The notes: generated by a model not told the origin, from the sequence alone. A stretch of DNA of 64,000 bases from JBGPQJ01 sp963709295 (GCA_963709295.1 CAVPVW010000008.1:310001-374000); one strand, 5' to 3'; positions 16,571 to 25,080 are shown, counted from the stretch's first letter. Translations and numbers: made by a program.

Positions 16571-16910
16571 CCTGCTGGCTCTGCGCCAGCAGAGCAGTGA
16601 CCCCCGCGAGTTCCGGGGGTGAAGGCGGGAGCTTCTTCGGGCTTACACCGATGCTAGGCCGCCCCCTAGCTATTAGAGCAGGTCTCTCTTGGATATGTTG
16701 AGTGTTTTACGGGGTGGACTTCCCGCCCCAACCAGCAACATTCAGTTCTTAAAGAGCCGCAGTGGACTTGCGCTAAGTCTTTTCAACTTCTGTCGCTTCG
16801 TGCGTCCACTCGTTTGCTTAAATTATAGCACAAATATTCTAAGAAAGGGAGCGCCTTGTATCCCCGCTGCTGAAGCAGGGGGCTTTGCCCCCGCGAGTTC
16901 CGGGGGTTAC
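16571..16910. mobile_element. Relic hairpin-ended element (IS200/IS605-like, no transposase)
   Basis: The 377 bases between genes hold a 20-bp direct repeat, CCCCCGCGAGTTCCGGGGGT, at 16601-16620 and 16888-16907. Each copy is itself a 6-bp stem hairpin. Another perfect hairpin, CTGCTGGC/GCCAGCAG, lies at 16571-16591. A fourth pairs CCCCGCTGCT with AGCAGGGG near 16862-16880. Subterminal hairpins without inverted terminal repeats resemble ends of IS200/IS605 elements or their non-autonomous derivatives. No TnpA or TnpB coding remnant was found. The segment from 16640 to 16860 could be a decayed guide-RNA-like region, but that is a guess. Confidence 0.45.
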
Positions 16911-16929
16911 GGCGCTATTTTGGTAAATC

Positions 16930-17667
16930 ATGACCATCCTGCAAGACCCCGAAGAGAATGAAATCCGTGCGTTGCTGAAGCATATCGGCAGCCTCGAGGG
17001 CAAAACCGTGCTGGAGGTCGGCTGCGGCGATGGGCGGCTAACCTGGCGCTATGCCGGCGACGCCGCGTTTGTCACGGGCCTTGACCCTGACACAGAGAGA
17101 TATCAACGCGCTCTTGCAGATTTTCCACCTCAGCTAAAAAGCAAAGTGGAGCTGCATAACATCGGGCTGGATGATTTCGCCACCCGGACGCATACCGACC
17201 AATTCGACATCGCCATCCTGGCCTGGTCGCTCTGATGAATGCCGCCTGAGCGCATGGTCCATGCGCTGGAGACGGTTCATTCGCTCATCAAACCCGGAGG
17301 GCTGCTGATCGATATTCACCCCGGGCAGGATAAAGCCTGGGTGGAAGTGCGGGTGAACGGTAAGGATTATTTCCTGGATGTCGTCGAGGAAACGGATAAT
17401 TACATCGAATATCGGCAAGCCAATCAGGCTTTGGCAGAGATTGTGAAGAGGGGATTTTTCAACGTGGAAGAACCTGGGAAATTTATCTTCATTATCCATG
17501 CCGATTCGATGAACGAAATGCGCGAATTCCTCTCTGCCAACTGGAAGGATGCCATCCTCAGCGATTCCCTGGATGGCAAAGCCAGGGACTATTTCTCGAA
17601 AGCGGCAGAAAGCTTTGAGATCCTGATACGTCAAGAAATCCTGATCACCACCTTCAAGCGGAAATAA
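16930..17667 (+). CDS. Class I SAM-dependent methyltransferase with tandem in-frame UGA (putative Sec-Sec)
   Basis: The frame encodes about 245 residues if two UGA codons at 17233-17238 are read through. Motif I is 'VLEVGCGDGRL', motif II 'GLDPD', motif IV 'FDIAILAWSL' ending exactly at the UGA pair, then 'MPPERMVHALETVHSLIKPGG' supplies the post-IV region and 'LLIDIHPG' motif VI. Both halves belong to one Rossmann methyltransferase and stay in one frame. A hairpin 10 nt after the second UGA fits a bacterial SECIS. The most economical reading is a selenoprotein with adjacent selenocysteines at the active-site loop; the alternative is a gene broken by two nonsense changes. No selA/B/C gene is in this window. 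Methyl acceptor unknown. The start ATG lacks a clear RBS. Confidence 0.7.
17233..17267 (+). promoter_or_regulatory. Putative bacterial SECIS following UGA-UGA
   Basis: UGA codons occupy 17233-17235 and 17236-17238. A perfect inverted repeat AGCGCAT-GGTCC-ATGCGCT spans 17249-17267, giving at least a 7-bp stem with loop GGUCC. The stem starts 10 nt after the second UGA and the loop 17 nt after it. Known bacterial SECIS hairpins start about 11 nt after UGA and carry GGU in the loop. This match is seen directly; function is inferred. Confidence 0.6.
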
Positions 17668-17670
17668 CAC

Positions 17671-17710
17671 AATCAAAAAGAATACGCCGGCCGGCGTATT
17701 CTTTTTGATT
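17671..17710. terminator. Perfect 40-bp palindrome, bidirectional terminator
   Basis: AATCAAAAAGAATACGCCGG followed by its exact reverse complement, ending CTTTTTGATT. It lies between the convergent methyltransferase and lipid-kinase genes and gives a T-run on both strands. There is no unpaired loop in the symmetric sequence. Confidence 0.85.
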
Positions 17711-17723
17711 TAAAGCGGAAGAA

Positions 17724-18641
17724 TTAACCCCGTACAATATTTAACGCAGCAGGTAAAATCTCGACCGATAATTTCCGCAGGTTGGATCCAAAGCTTGTGA
17801 AAATCTCCCCGTCTGCGTGAATGTGAAGCGGCCGGTCGGAGGTCAGCGAAAGCCGGGTGAAATTCCCCATGCGGACGCAATCAAAGCGCCCATGGGTGCC
17901 GTTCATCACCTCGGGAATCAGCCTGAACATCAGCGCCCGCGAAATCTTGCGCACTGTTGCATAATGCAGGATTCCGTCATCGATTCTCGCATCCGGCGAG
18001 ACGTGGAAACCGCCTCCCTCCCGTGGACCATTGCACAGGGTCAGCATCAGCGTGCTTTCATCCCAGCTTTCCTGGTCTGTCTCAATATGCAAACTGGCGG
18101 GGTCAAAATTGAGGACGATGGTCTGGATCACCGCTGTGAGATACATCAGGAATCCACGCAGGAGAGGCAGTCGGTGCGAGCGGATGGTCACCACCGCATC
18201 GAAACCGATGCCGAGCGTATTGTTGAAAAATTCCCTTCGCCCCTGTTCTTCCACCAGCAGACCCACGTCCACCCTTGAGGGTTCTCCGTGCAGGGCATGT
18301 GCCAGGGCGCGATCGGCCTTGTCAGGGACACCGACCGCATGGGCAAAATCGTTACCCGAGCCGAGCGGTACCACCCCCAGGATGGGACGTTTCTCCTCGG
18401 CTACCTGCATCAGCCCATTGACCACCTCGTGAACAGTACCGTCGCCTCCCAGGGCGATCACCATGTCATATCCATCGAGAGCGGCCTGCCGCGCCAGTTC
18501 GGTGGCATGAGTCGGGTAGACTGTTCCGCTCCAATCGGCGTGGCCATATTCCGCAACAATCGGGCGCAGATCATCTGCCACCCGCCAGGCATTGCCCATA
18601 TCAGCCATGGGATTCAAAATCAGTTTTGTTTTACGGGGCAT
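17724..18641 (-). CDS. Diacylglycerol/sphingosine-kinase family lipid kinase (YegS-like)
   Basis: About 305 residues from ATG 18641 (MPRKTKLILNP); an upstream in-frame ATG is less likely. The nucleotide-binding 'ALGGDGTVHEVVNGL' and the substrate-site 'VPLGSGNDFAHAVG' are diagnostic for the DAGK catalytic domain, and the C-terminal beta-sandwich domain follows to the end. The family phosphorylates diacylglycerol or related lipids at the membrane surface. Length is normal. It is convergent with the methyltransferase across a palindromic terminator and lies downstream of the GGDEF gene on the same strand. Confidence 0.9.
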   Translation of the reverse strand: MPRKTKLILNPMADMGNAWRVADDLRPIVAEYGHADWSGTVYPTHATELARQAALDGYDMVIALGGDGTVHEVVNGLMQVAEEKRPILGVVPLGSGNDFAHAVGVPDKADRALAHALHGEPSRVDVGLLVEEQGRREFFNNTLGIGFDAVVTIRSHRLPLLRGFLMYLTAVIQTIVLNFDPASLHIETDQESWDESTLMLTLCNGPREGGGFHVSPDARIDDGILHYATVRKISRALMFRLIPEVMNGTHGRFDCVRMGNFTRLSLTSDRPLHIHADGEIFTSFGSNLRKLSVEILPAALNIVRG

Positions 18642-18716
18642 TGGCTCCTCCAAAAAGAAAAATCCCTGCAAGTGTTTGCAAGGATTAAAACACGTGAACT
18701 ATGTAAAAAGTTGCCT

Positions 18717-19859
18717 TTATTTAGCGGGGACGAGATGGCGCAGCTCGCCGGTATTTCTGGCAGCCTGCATGAAGGAGCCGCGTGCGCTGCGCTTGGCGCG
18801 ATAGAGTGCGCCGTCTGCGGCACGCAGCAGGTCCGCCGCGGAATAGGCGTGGATCGGAAAAATGGCAATGCCGCCGGAGATGTCGAACGCCTTGCGGGAG
18901 CCGTCGGGCATGGCGATGGCCAGATGACGCAGGGCGCGCTGCAGTTTTTGGGTCACCATCAACGCCGCCTCGAAGGTGGCTTCCGGCATGATCAGGGTCA
19001 GTTCATCGCCTCCATAACGGGCCAGAAAGTCGGTGGTGCGTAGGTTGTTCGCCAGCGTGCCGAACGTCTGCTGAAGGACGCGGTCGCCGGTGGCGTGACC
19101 ATAGGTATCGTTGATCGCTTTGAAACCGTCCAAATCCATCATCACCACAGCAAAAGGGTGGTTGAAGCGGCGGGCGCGCTGCACCTCGATCTCCAATCGT
19201 TCATCCAGGGCACGGCGGTTGGGCAGGTTGGTCAGGATGTCGGTATACGCCTGTCGGCTGACCGCTTCATGCAGACGGGCATTGATGATGGCAATCGCGG
19301 CCTGGTCGGCCAGCAACTGCAGCAGCCGGAGTTCTTCGTGTGAGAAGGGTCCGGTATTGGAACGCGACAGGTTCATCACACCGACGACGTGCGAGCTCAT
19401 CTTGAGCGGGATGCCGATGATGGAGCCGATCCAATCCTTGGGCGCCCCCTGGTAAAGCGGATGGTTCTGCATGTCTTCCACGATCACCGTTCCCGAGGTG
19501 TGTGCGACCGTGTAGGTCAATCCATTCGGGCGCGGGTCGGACATCATCACATTACGCCTGCCGTCGCCGTCCAGCGATGTACCAAATCTCAGTTTGTCGT
19601 TCTGATAGAGGAAAATATGGACGGTGCGCGCATTTTGAACCAGTTTTATCGCCTCCAGCGCAACCGTGTAGAGGACATTACCCAACTCCAGGGAGGAGGT
19701 CAGGTTGAGGCTGATGCGCTTAAGCGCATCCAGTTCCTGTGCCTGCTGCTGGACAATTTGCAGCAAACCCAGGAGCAGACGCTCGTCGTCCTTGCTCAAA
19801 TTCCCCGAAAGCAACCGCTGGCGAGCGAGGAAGAGAGCCTCTGATTTAAAATCCGTCAT
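18717..19859 (-). CDS. GAF-GGDEF diguanylate cyclase
   Basis: A 380-residue cytoplasmic protein. The N-terminal helix (about 20-60) leads into a GAF domain (about 60-205, 'LVQNARTVHIFLYQNDKL'), then a GGDEF domain (about 215-375). The catalytic loop is RYGGDEL: the signature glycine-glycine-acid-acid is kept, but Phe is replaced by Leu. The inhibitory I-site RxxD ('RTTD') precedes it at the standard spacing. It probably makes cyclic di-GMP in response to a ligand at the GAF domain. Activity is likely but the F-to-L change is uncommon. No EAL domain is present. Confidence 0.88.
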   Translation of the reverse strand: MTDFKSEALFLARQRLLSGNLSKDDERLLLGLLQIVQQQAQELDALKRISLNLTSSLELGNVLYTVALEAIKLVQNARTVHIFLYQNDKLRFGTSLDGDGRRNVMMSDPRPNGLTYTVAHTSGTVIVEDMQNHPLYQGAPKDWIGSIIGIPLKMSSHVVGVMNLSRSNTGPFSHEELRLLQLLADQAAIAIINARLHEAVSRQAYTDILTNLPNRRALDERLEIEVQRARRFNHPFAVVMMDLDGFKAINDTYGHATGDRVLQQTFGTLANNLRTTDFLARYGGDELTLIMPEATFEAALMVTQKLQRALRHLAIAMPDGSRKAFDISGGIAIFPIHAYSAADLLRAADGALYRAKRSARGSFMQAARNTGELRHLVPAK

Positions 19860-20083
19860 CCACTCATCCCTAAAAGGATTGAAAAACCTACCTTATACTT
19901 TAGCATAAAACCCCTTCCAATCCAAGAGTTACTTTATGGGGAATTACTGGACAGCCGCTGGGATAATTCTACTACTCCACATTTGGCTGCCCTTCCGGTC
20001 GGCGCTTGCTCCCCCGAAGACTGTGCTAAAATCAAGGCGTACTTTGTACAGAAATTCACATCCCCTAACCGGAGAGGCTGCTC

Positions 20084-20872
20084 ATGCCTGAACCCATAAT
20101 ATCCATCCCTCCTGCCACTCCTTTGAATCCGCGTAAACGTGCCATTCTGGTCGGCGCATCAAGCGGAGTTGGCGCCGCCCTGGCGCGCCGTCTGGCGCGC
20201 GAAGGGTACACCGTCGCCTGCCTTGCGCGCCGCGCTGAACTGCTCGAGACCTTATGCAATGAGATAAACCAGGCTTCCGGTGAAACGCGCGCCGTCCCAT
20301 ACACCCATGACGTGGCCAACACCAAGGTCGTCCCCCAGTTGTTCAAGGACATCGTGACAGATTTCGGAGGGCTCGACCTGCTCATCTATTGCGCCGGCAT
20401 CTCACTTCCTGTCGGGCTGAAAAACTACGACTTCGAGAAAGACCGGGCGACCACCGAAGCCAATTACGTTGGCGCATTGGCATGGCTCAACCCGGCGGCC
20501 GAGATGTTCCAGAGCCTGAAGAAGGGACAGATCGTCGGCATCTCTTCGGTGGCGGGCGAACGCGGCAGGGTTGGGAATCCCTCCTACAATGCGTCCAAGG
20601 CAGCGCTCACCTGCTACCTCGAAGCGTTGCGCAACCGGCTTACCCGGTACGGGGTTCACGTGTTGACCGTCAAACCGGGGTTCGTGCAGACGGACATGGT
20701 CAAGGATGCCAAAAAACTCTTCTGGGTGGTCTCGCCGGAGCAAGCGGCAGAGGATATCTGGAAGGGCATACGCAAGCGCAAGCAGGACATTTACGTTCCA
20801 GCCCGCTGGCGGCTGATGATGTTCATCATCCGCATTATCCCTTCCTTCATTTTCCGGAAATTGACATTTTAG
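20084..20872 (+). CDS. SDR oxidoreductase, DprE2-like
   Basis: A 262-residue short-chain dehydrogenase. The cofactor motif is 'VGASSGVGAALARRLA', the active site includes Ser in 'VGISSVAGERG' and 'YNASK' (Tyr-x-x-x-Lys), with Asn in 'CAGIS' nearby. A C-terminal hydrophobic segment ('RLMMFIIRIIPSFIFRKL') suggests membrane association, as in DprE2. It sits 21 bases upstream of a DprE1-like flavoenzyme. That pair converts polyprenyl-phosphoryl ribose to the arabinose epimer in actinobacteria, so a similar two-step sugar-lipid epimerisation is possible here. Other SDR substrates cannot be excluded. Confidence 0.8.
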   Translation: MPEPIISIPPATPLNPRKRAILVGASSGVGAALARRLAREGYTVACLARRAELLETLCNEINQASGETRAVPYTHDVANTKVVPQLFKDIVTDFGGLDLLIYCAGISLPVGLKNYDFEKDRATTEANYVGALAWLNPAAEMFQSLKKGQIVGISSVAGERGRVGNPSYNASKAALTCYLEALRNRLTRYGVHVLTVKPGFVQTDMVKDAKKLFWVVSPEQAAEDIWKGIRKRKQDIYVPARWRLMMFIIRIIPSFIFRKLTF

Positions 20873-20893
20873 ACTGGCAGCGCCAGGGGAATC

Positions 20894-22303
20894 ATGACTC
20901 AATCTTTTTCTTACAAGAACCTTACTTTTATCGAAAACTTCGGGCATTCATTAAGTGCCCCTGCCTTTGTCCATCATCCCTCCAGCGTGGACGAAATCCA
21001 CGAGGCATTTCGTCTCGCAAAAAAAGAGGGGATGACGGTCACATTGCGCGGTGCCGGACGCAGCTATAATGACGCCGCCCTCAACAGTCTCGGCATTGTG
21101 CTCGACCTGCAGGGGATGAATAAAATCCTCGAGTGGAATCCCGAGACCGGCGTGGTGACCGCCGAGCCGGGAGTGACTCTCGCCAAACTATGGCAGGTCG
21201 TGCTGCCCGATGGCTGGTGGCCGCCGGTTGTCTCAGGGACGATGACCACCACCCTGGGCGGCTGCCTGGGGATGAACATTCACGGCAAGAACAACTTCAA
21301 GAAGGGCACCATCGGGGAGCATGTGCTTGAGTTCACCGCGTTGCTGCCCACCGGCGCCCAAATCACCTGCAGTCCGAAGAAGAACGGCGACCTGTTTCGT
21401 GCCATGATCGGGGGGATGGGCATTCTGGGTGTGTTCACGTCGATCACGCTTCAGATGAAGAAAATGGATTCGGGGCTGCTGCAGGTTCACGCGTATCCGG
21501 TGCACAACCTCGAGGAGCACCTGAAAGCCCTGCTGGACGGTGCACCGCAGCATGATTACATCGTCGGCTGGCTGGATGCCACAACGGGAGGCAAAGGTCT
21601 GGGTCGAGGCCAGATCCATGCCGCGGATTATCTGCACGAGGGCGACGACCCTGATGCAAAAAAGACCATGCAGGTGGATTACCAAACTCTTCCCGACCGG
21701 ATGTTTGGAGTTTTCCCGAAGTCCATCATTCATTACTTCATGGCACCGTTTATGAACAATTTCGGGACGTGGGGCGTGAATACGGCCAAATATGTGATGA
21801 GTCTTCGCAAGGGGACCCACCGCCAGTCGCATGCCGCCTTTCACTTCCTGCTCGATTATGTCCCCAACTGGGAGCTAGCCTATGGACGAGGCGGATTGAT
21901 CCAGTACCAGTCCTTCCTGCCCAAAGAAACTGCCCAGGAAGCCTGGAGGGAATTACTGACGCTTTCACACTCGAGGCGGCTGCCCTCGTACCTGGGCGTG
22001 ACCAAACGCCACCGACCCGATGACTTCCTGCTCAGCCACTCGGTGGATGGGTTCTCACTGGCCATGGATTTCAAGGTCACCCGTTCGAGCAAGGAAAAAC
22101 TGGCGGTCATGCTGCAGGATTTCGACCGGATCGTGCTCGGGGCTGGCGGACGGTTTTACTTCGCGAAGAACAGCGAGACGACGCCAGAGTCGGCCCGCCA
22201 ATTCCTGGGGGAAGAGACCATCGAGAAATTCCGCGCGCTCAAACAGCGTACCGACCCGGACCACCTGCTTGAATCAGATCTTTACCGGCGGGTGTTTGGA
22301 TAA
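20894..22303 (+). CDS. FAD-dependent oxidoreductase, DprE1-like
   Basis: A 469-residue VAO-type flavoenzyme. The FAD-binding N-terminal domain contains 'RGAGRSYNDAALNS' and 'GGCLGMNIHGKNNFKKGT', close to the DprE1 pattern of 'RGxGRSY' and 'IHGKNHH..GSFG'. An aldonolactone-oxidase-like C-terminal domain follows ('FALN'-type end replaced by 'DPDHLLESDLYRRVFG'). DprE1 oxidises the 2'-OH of decaprenyl-phosphoryl ribose; the adjacent SDR would then reduce the keto intermediate. This order, SDR then oxidase, is reversed relative to the mycobacterial dprE1-dprE2 order. Substrate assignment is inference. Confidence 0.83.
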   Translation: MTQSFSYKNLTFIENFGHSLSAPAFVHHPSSVDEIHEAFRLAKKEGMTVTLRGAGRSYNDAALNSLGIVLDLQGMNKILEWNPETGVVTAEPGVTLAKLWQVVLPDGWWPPVVSGTMTTTLGGCLGMNIHGKNNFKKGTIGEHVLEFTALLPTGAQITCSPKKNGDLFRAMIGGMGILGVFTSITLQMKKMDSGLLQVHAYPVHNLEEHLKALLDGAPQHDYIVGWLDATTGGKGLGRGQIHAADYLHEGDDPDAKKTMQVDYQTLPDRMFGVFPKSIIHYFMAPFMNNFGTWGVNTAKYVMSLRKGTHRQSHAAFHFLLDYVPNWELAYGRGGLIQYQSFLPKETAQEAWRELLTLSHSRRLPSYLGVTKRHRPDDFLLSHSVDGFSLAMDFKVTRSSKEKLAVMLQDFDRIVLGAGGRFYFAKNSETTPESARQFLGEETIEKFRALKQRTDPDHLLESDLYRRVFG

Positions 22304-22306
22304 TGC

Positions 22307-22341
22307 CAAGGGCGGCCAGATTGGCCGCCCTTGATTTTTTT
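22307..22341 (+). terminator. Terminator after the DprE1-like gene
   Basis: AAGGGCGGCC/GGCCGCCCTT 10-bp stem with a short loop, followed by TTGATTTTTTT, just after the stop codon. Confidence 0.88.
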
Positions 22342-22357
22342 ATCTGGCGTACCCTGA

Positions 22358-23482
22358 TTATTTGGAAACAATTTCCTTCGTCCAGTAACCCACCTGCGGT
22401 TCCTCCCCGGGGTAGGGATCCTGACGATTAATCTTTCGCAACACGTACCGCAACACTTCTCCCGCAGTGCCCAGGAGGGGAATCACCAGGATGACCCCGA
22501 CCACTCCCCACAGCGCTGCAGCCACCACCAATCCAAGGATCACGAGGAACACAGGCATGTGAACCGCCTTCCCGGCCAGCTTGGGAAAAATTACCAGGCG
22601 GATATACTGATTCACAAGCGTATTTACCCCCCACACCAGAAGGGTCAGGACTATCGGGTCAAGCGTGAGATATGAAGAACCCTGTGTATAGGTTACCAAA
22701 ATGATCAAGATATAAGAAATTAATGGGCCGAAGGTCGGGATTAAATTTAGAAACCCCGTAATTATTCCCAATACACCTGCATAAGGGATCCCAAAAAGGA
22801 AGAGTTCCAGCGCGGTGGTCGTGCCGACGATGAACGACGTGATCACCGTGGATCGTAGCCAGCCATTCCATACCGCAGATAATCTGTCAGCCAGGATGCC
22901 GAATTCACGCTGAGAGACCTCTGAAAGGGATTGAAATGACCTCGCAAGATTCGCCGGCATCTCCAGAATAAACAAAAAAGCCAGGAAGAAGGAGGTGGCT
23001 GTAAGCGCTATGAATTGCAGTCCCGCAGAAATTTGGTCTTCGAAGGATAAAACCGCACTTCGTAGAACCTCAGTAATCAACTGGACACTTTCTGGATACT
23101 GTGCGGTGAGGGATTGAATAGCCGGAATCAATTCATCGTTCCCTTGCAAATCAGCCACCATCGCTTGTGTATTTGTAACAAACCATTGGATCACATTGCC
23201 AAAAAGAAGGAAAAGGATGACCGCAATCGGGATGATGATCACAAACACAGCGGCTGTGCGTGAGAGCTTTGTCTTTGTTTGCAGTTTGTTAATCGGGTAG
23301 GATAGAATCAGGATAAAAATACCGGTGATCCCCAGCATGTTAAACATTGGCAGCATCGTCGATATCAGGAGAAGCACGCCCAGCAATAAAATGACGATGG
23401 CTGCCTGACGGGTAAACTGACTCCATTCGCCGGGCGGGGGAGGCGGGGGCGGTTGATGTGGTTGAAGTTCTATTTCTTTCAT
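22358..23482 (-). CDS. AI-2E (PerM/UPF0118) family membrane protein
   Basis: A 374-residue integral membrane protein with the AI-2E family arrangement: two or three N-terminal spans ('AIVILLLGVLLLISTMLPMF'), a soluble helical middle, then five C-terminal spans including 'GFLNLIPTFGPLISYILIIL'. The N-terminus has a run of eight prolines after a His-Gln-rich start ('HQPPPPPPPGEW'). Members act as exporters or Na+/H+ antiporters; the autoinducer name is historical. A second paralogue is encoded at 26595. Confidence 0.85.
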   Translation of the reverse strand: MKEIELQPHQPPPPPPPGEWSQFTRQAAIVILLLGVLLLISTMLPMFNMLGITGIFILILSYPINKLQTKTKLSRTAAVFVIIIPIAVILFLLFGNVIQWFVTNTQAMVADLQGNDELIPAIQSLTAQYPESVQLITEVLRSAVLSFEDQISAGLQFIALTATSFFLAFLFILEMPANLARSFQSLSEVSQREFGILADRLSAVWNGWLRSTVITSFIVGTTTALELFLFGIPYAGVLGIITGFLNLIPTFGPLISYILIILVTYTQGSSYLTLDPIVLTLLVWGVNTLVNQYIRLVIFPKLAGKAVHMPVFLVILGLVVAAALWGVVGVILVIPLLGTAGEVLRYVLRKINRQDPYPGEEPQVGYWTKEIVSK

Positions 23483-23651
23483 GGGTTCTCTCCTATTAAC
23501 AACTCACCTGTTTTTGATCATCCCCATGATTTTATGTGACATGAAGCAATAAAAATGGGTTTTCTGCCTGGTGGATAGAGTTAATTATAATGGAATTGTT
23601 CTTCTCATGTTGTTTATCATTGTTGGCAAATGGAAGAGATAAATCCTGTTC

Positions 23652-24392
23652 ATGAAAACACCCTGCGACATTATTAGTCTCGGACTGATCTCCTATGACA
23701 ACGCCTGGGCACTCCAGGATCGATTCGCCGCGGAGATTGCGCGCGGGGAACGTCCGGCGACACTGCTATTGCTGGAACATCCTCACGTTTATACCTTCGG
23801 GCGGCGCGGGCAGGAACAAAATCTCCTCCTCAGCGAAGCTCAACTTGCCGAACGTGGACTGACCATCCGCTGGGTGGACCGCGGCGGCGACGTGACCTAT
23901 CACGGACCCGGGCAGCTGGTCGGTTATCCGTTGATTCCGCTCGGAAAACTGGACCAGACCGCACGCCTGCCGGAGGTCGATTACACCGGTTATCTGCGCC
24001 GGCTGGAGAAAATGCTCATCGTAACGCTGGCAGGTTTCGGTCTTGCAACCGGTCAAATCCCCGGTCTGACAGGGGTGTGGGTCCAGCCGGATGTTTACTC
24101 GCGCTGCGTGCGCTGTCGTCCCGAGGACCGGCAGAAACCCGCCAAGATCGCCGCCATCGGCGTCAAGGTGGATGCGAACGGGATCTCACGCCACGGATTC
24201 GCGCTCAATGTGAACCCCGACATGAGCTACTTTGACGGCATTCGCCCCTGCGGTTTGACCGAACCGGTGGTGAGCCTGGCTGACCTGCGTGACCCTGCCC
24301 CGTCCATGGACGAGGTGAAACAGGCGGTTATCGAGGCATTCGGGAGCGTTTTTGAAGTGGAGATGTTCCGGCAGGACGATTTTTCTGTTTGA
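23652..24392 (+). CDS. lipB: Octanoyltransferase LipB
   Basis: A 246-residue octanoyl-[ACP]:protein transferase that starts lipoyl cofactor synthesis. Signature segments are 'RGGDVTYHGPGQLVGYPLI', catalytic Lys in 'PAKIAAIGVKV' (about 162) and catalytic Cys in 'FDGIRPCGL' (about 200). The core carries an insert with two cysteines ('YSRCVRCRPEDRQ') before the Lys motif. Its product serves the lipoylated E2 encoded at 39479-40703. A TATAAT box lies at about 23585. No lipA is adjacent. Confidence 0.93.
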   Translation: MKTPCDIISLGLISYDNAWALQDRFAAEIARGERPATLLLLEHPHVYTFGRRGQEQNLLLSEAQLAERGLTIRWVDRGGDVTYHGPGQLVGYPLIPLGKLDQTARLPEVDYTGYLRRLEKMLIVTLAGFGLATGQIPGLTGVWVQPDVYSRCVRCRPEDRQKPAKIAAIGVKVDANGISRHGFALNVNPDMSYFDGIRPCGLTEPVVSLADLRDPAPSMDEVKQAVIEAFGSVFEVEMFRQDDFSV

Positions 24393-24453
24393 CTTTTTAC
24401 GGGTTAATCGGTACACTATATTTTAGTTTTTACGCCACGCTTTGGAGGAGTCC

Positions 24454-25062
24454 ATGCCAGAATTTCAACTTGTCATGCGCGCCGGTCCTACACCGGGCAA
24501 AGCCTTCCCCGTCAGCGGCAAGTCCTTTACCATCGGGCGCGAGCCGGGCAACGGTATTGTCATTAACGATCCGGAAATTTCCCGCAAGCATTCCCGCATG
24601 TGGCTGCAGGGAAGCACCTACTCGATCGAGGACCTCGGCTCGACCAACGGGACCTTCGTCAATGGAGTACGCCTGAGTGCGCCTCATTCCCTGCGCCCCG
24701 GTGAGGTGGTCGCTCTGGGCGAACAGATATCCCTCGTGTTCGAAGCGGTGGTCAGCGATCCGAACGCGACCGTGATGCACGCCGCCAAGCCCAACGTCCC
24801 GGCGCCTGCGCCTGCTCCGGTGTCCCAGCCGATTTCGCAGCCCATCCCCGCCTATGCAGGACAAGTCCCAGCCGGACCCGAACCTGTCACACCTGAAAAG
24901 AAGAAGCGCTCTCCAGTCATGGCCGTTGTCATCGCGCTGCTGATCATCTTCTTGTGCATTTTCTGCTTGTGCGTGGGGTTCTTCTGGTGGGTCGATTCAA
25001 GCAGCAGTTGGTGCCAGGTCCTTCCCTTCCTGGTTCCCTTGTTTGGTGGAGCCTGCCCGTAA
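24454..25062 (+). CDS. FHA domain membrane-anchored protein
   Basis: A 202-residue protein from ATG 24454, eight bases after GGAGGAG. Residues 1-95 are an FHA domain with the expected GR ('FTIGREPGN'), SxxH ('EISRKHSRMW') and 'GSTNGTFVN' motifs, so it should bind phosphothreonine peptides. A Pro/Ala-rich linker (about 105-150) leads to a basic stop-transfer 'EKKKRSP' and one membrane span rich in Ile, Leu, Phe and Cys. The FHA domain therefore faces the cytoplasm. No Ser/Thr kinase gene is adjacent. Confidence 0.88.
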   Translation: MPEFQLVMRAGPTPGKAFPVSGKSFTIGREPGNGIVINDPEISRKHSRMWLQGSTYSIEDLGSTNGTFVNGVRLSAPHSLRPGEVVALGEQISLVFEAVVSDPNATVMHAAKPNVPAPAPAPVSQPISQPIPAYAGQVPAGPEPVTPEKKKRSPVMAVVIALLIIFLCIFCLCVGFFWWVDSSSSWCQVLPFLVPLFGGACP

Positions 25063-25080
25063 TTTTCCCAATGTGACCTT

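Noticed and set aside
16571..16910. A CRISPR array
   Set aside because: Only two copies of the 20-bp unit exist, 287 bases apart, with no regular spacing.
16689..16961. A 90-residue plus-strand frame inside the relic element
   Set aside because: It overlaps the hairpin repeats and the start of the methyltransferase in another frame; no protein family fits.
17233..17238. UGA read as tryptophan across the genome
   Set aside because: TGA is the ordinary stop of other genes here (e.g. apbE at 6243-6245, NTF2-neighbouring genes) and tryptophan is encoded by TGG throughout.
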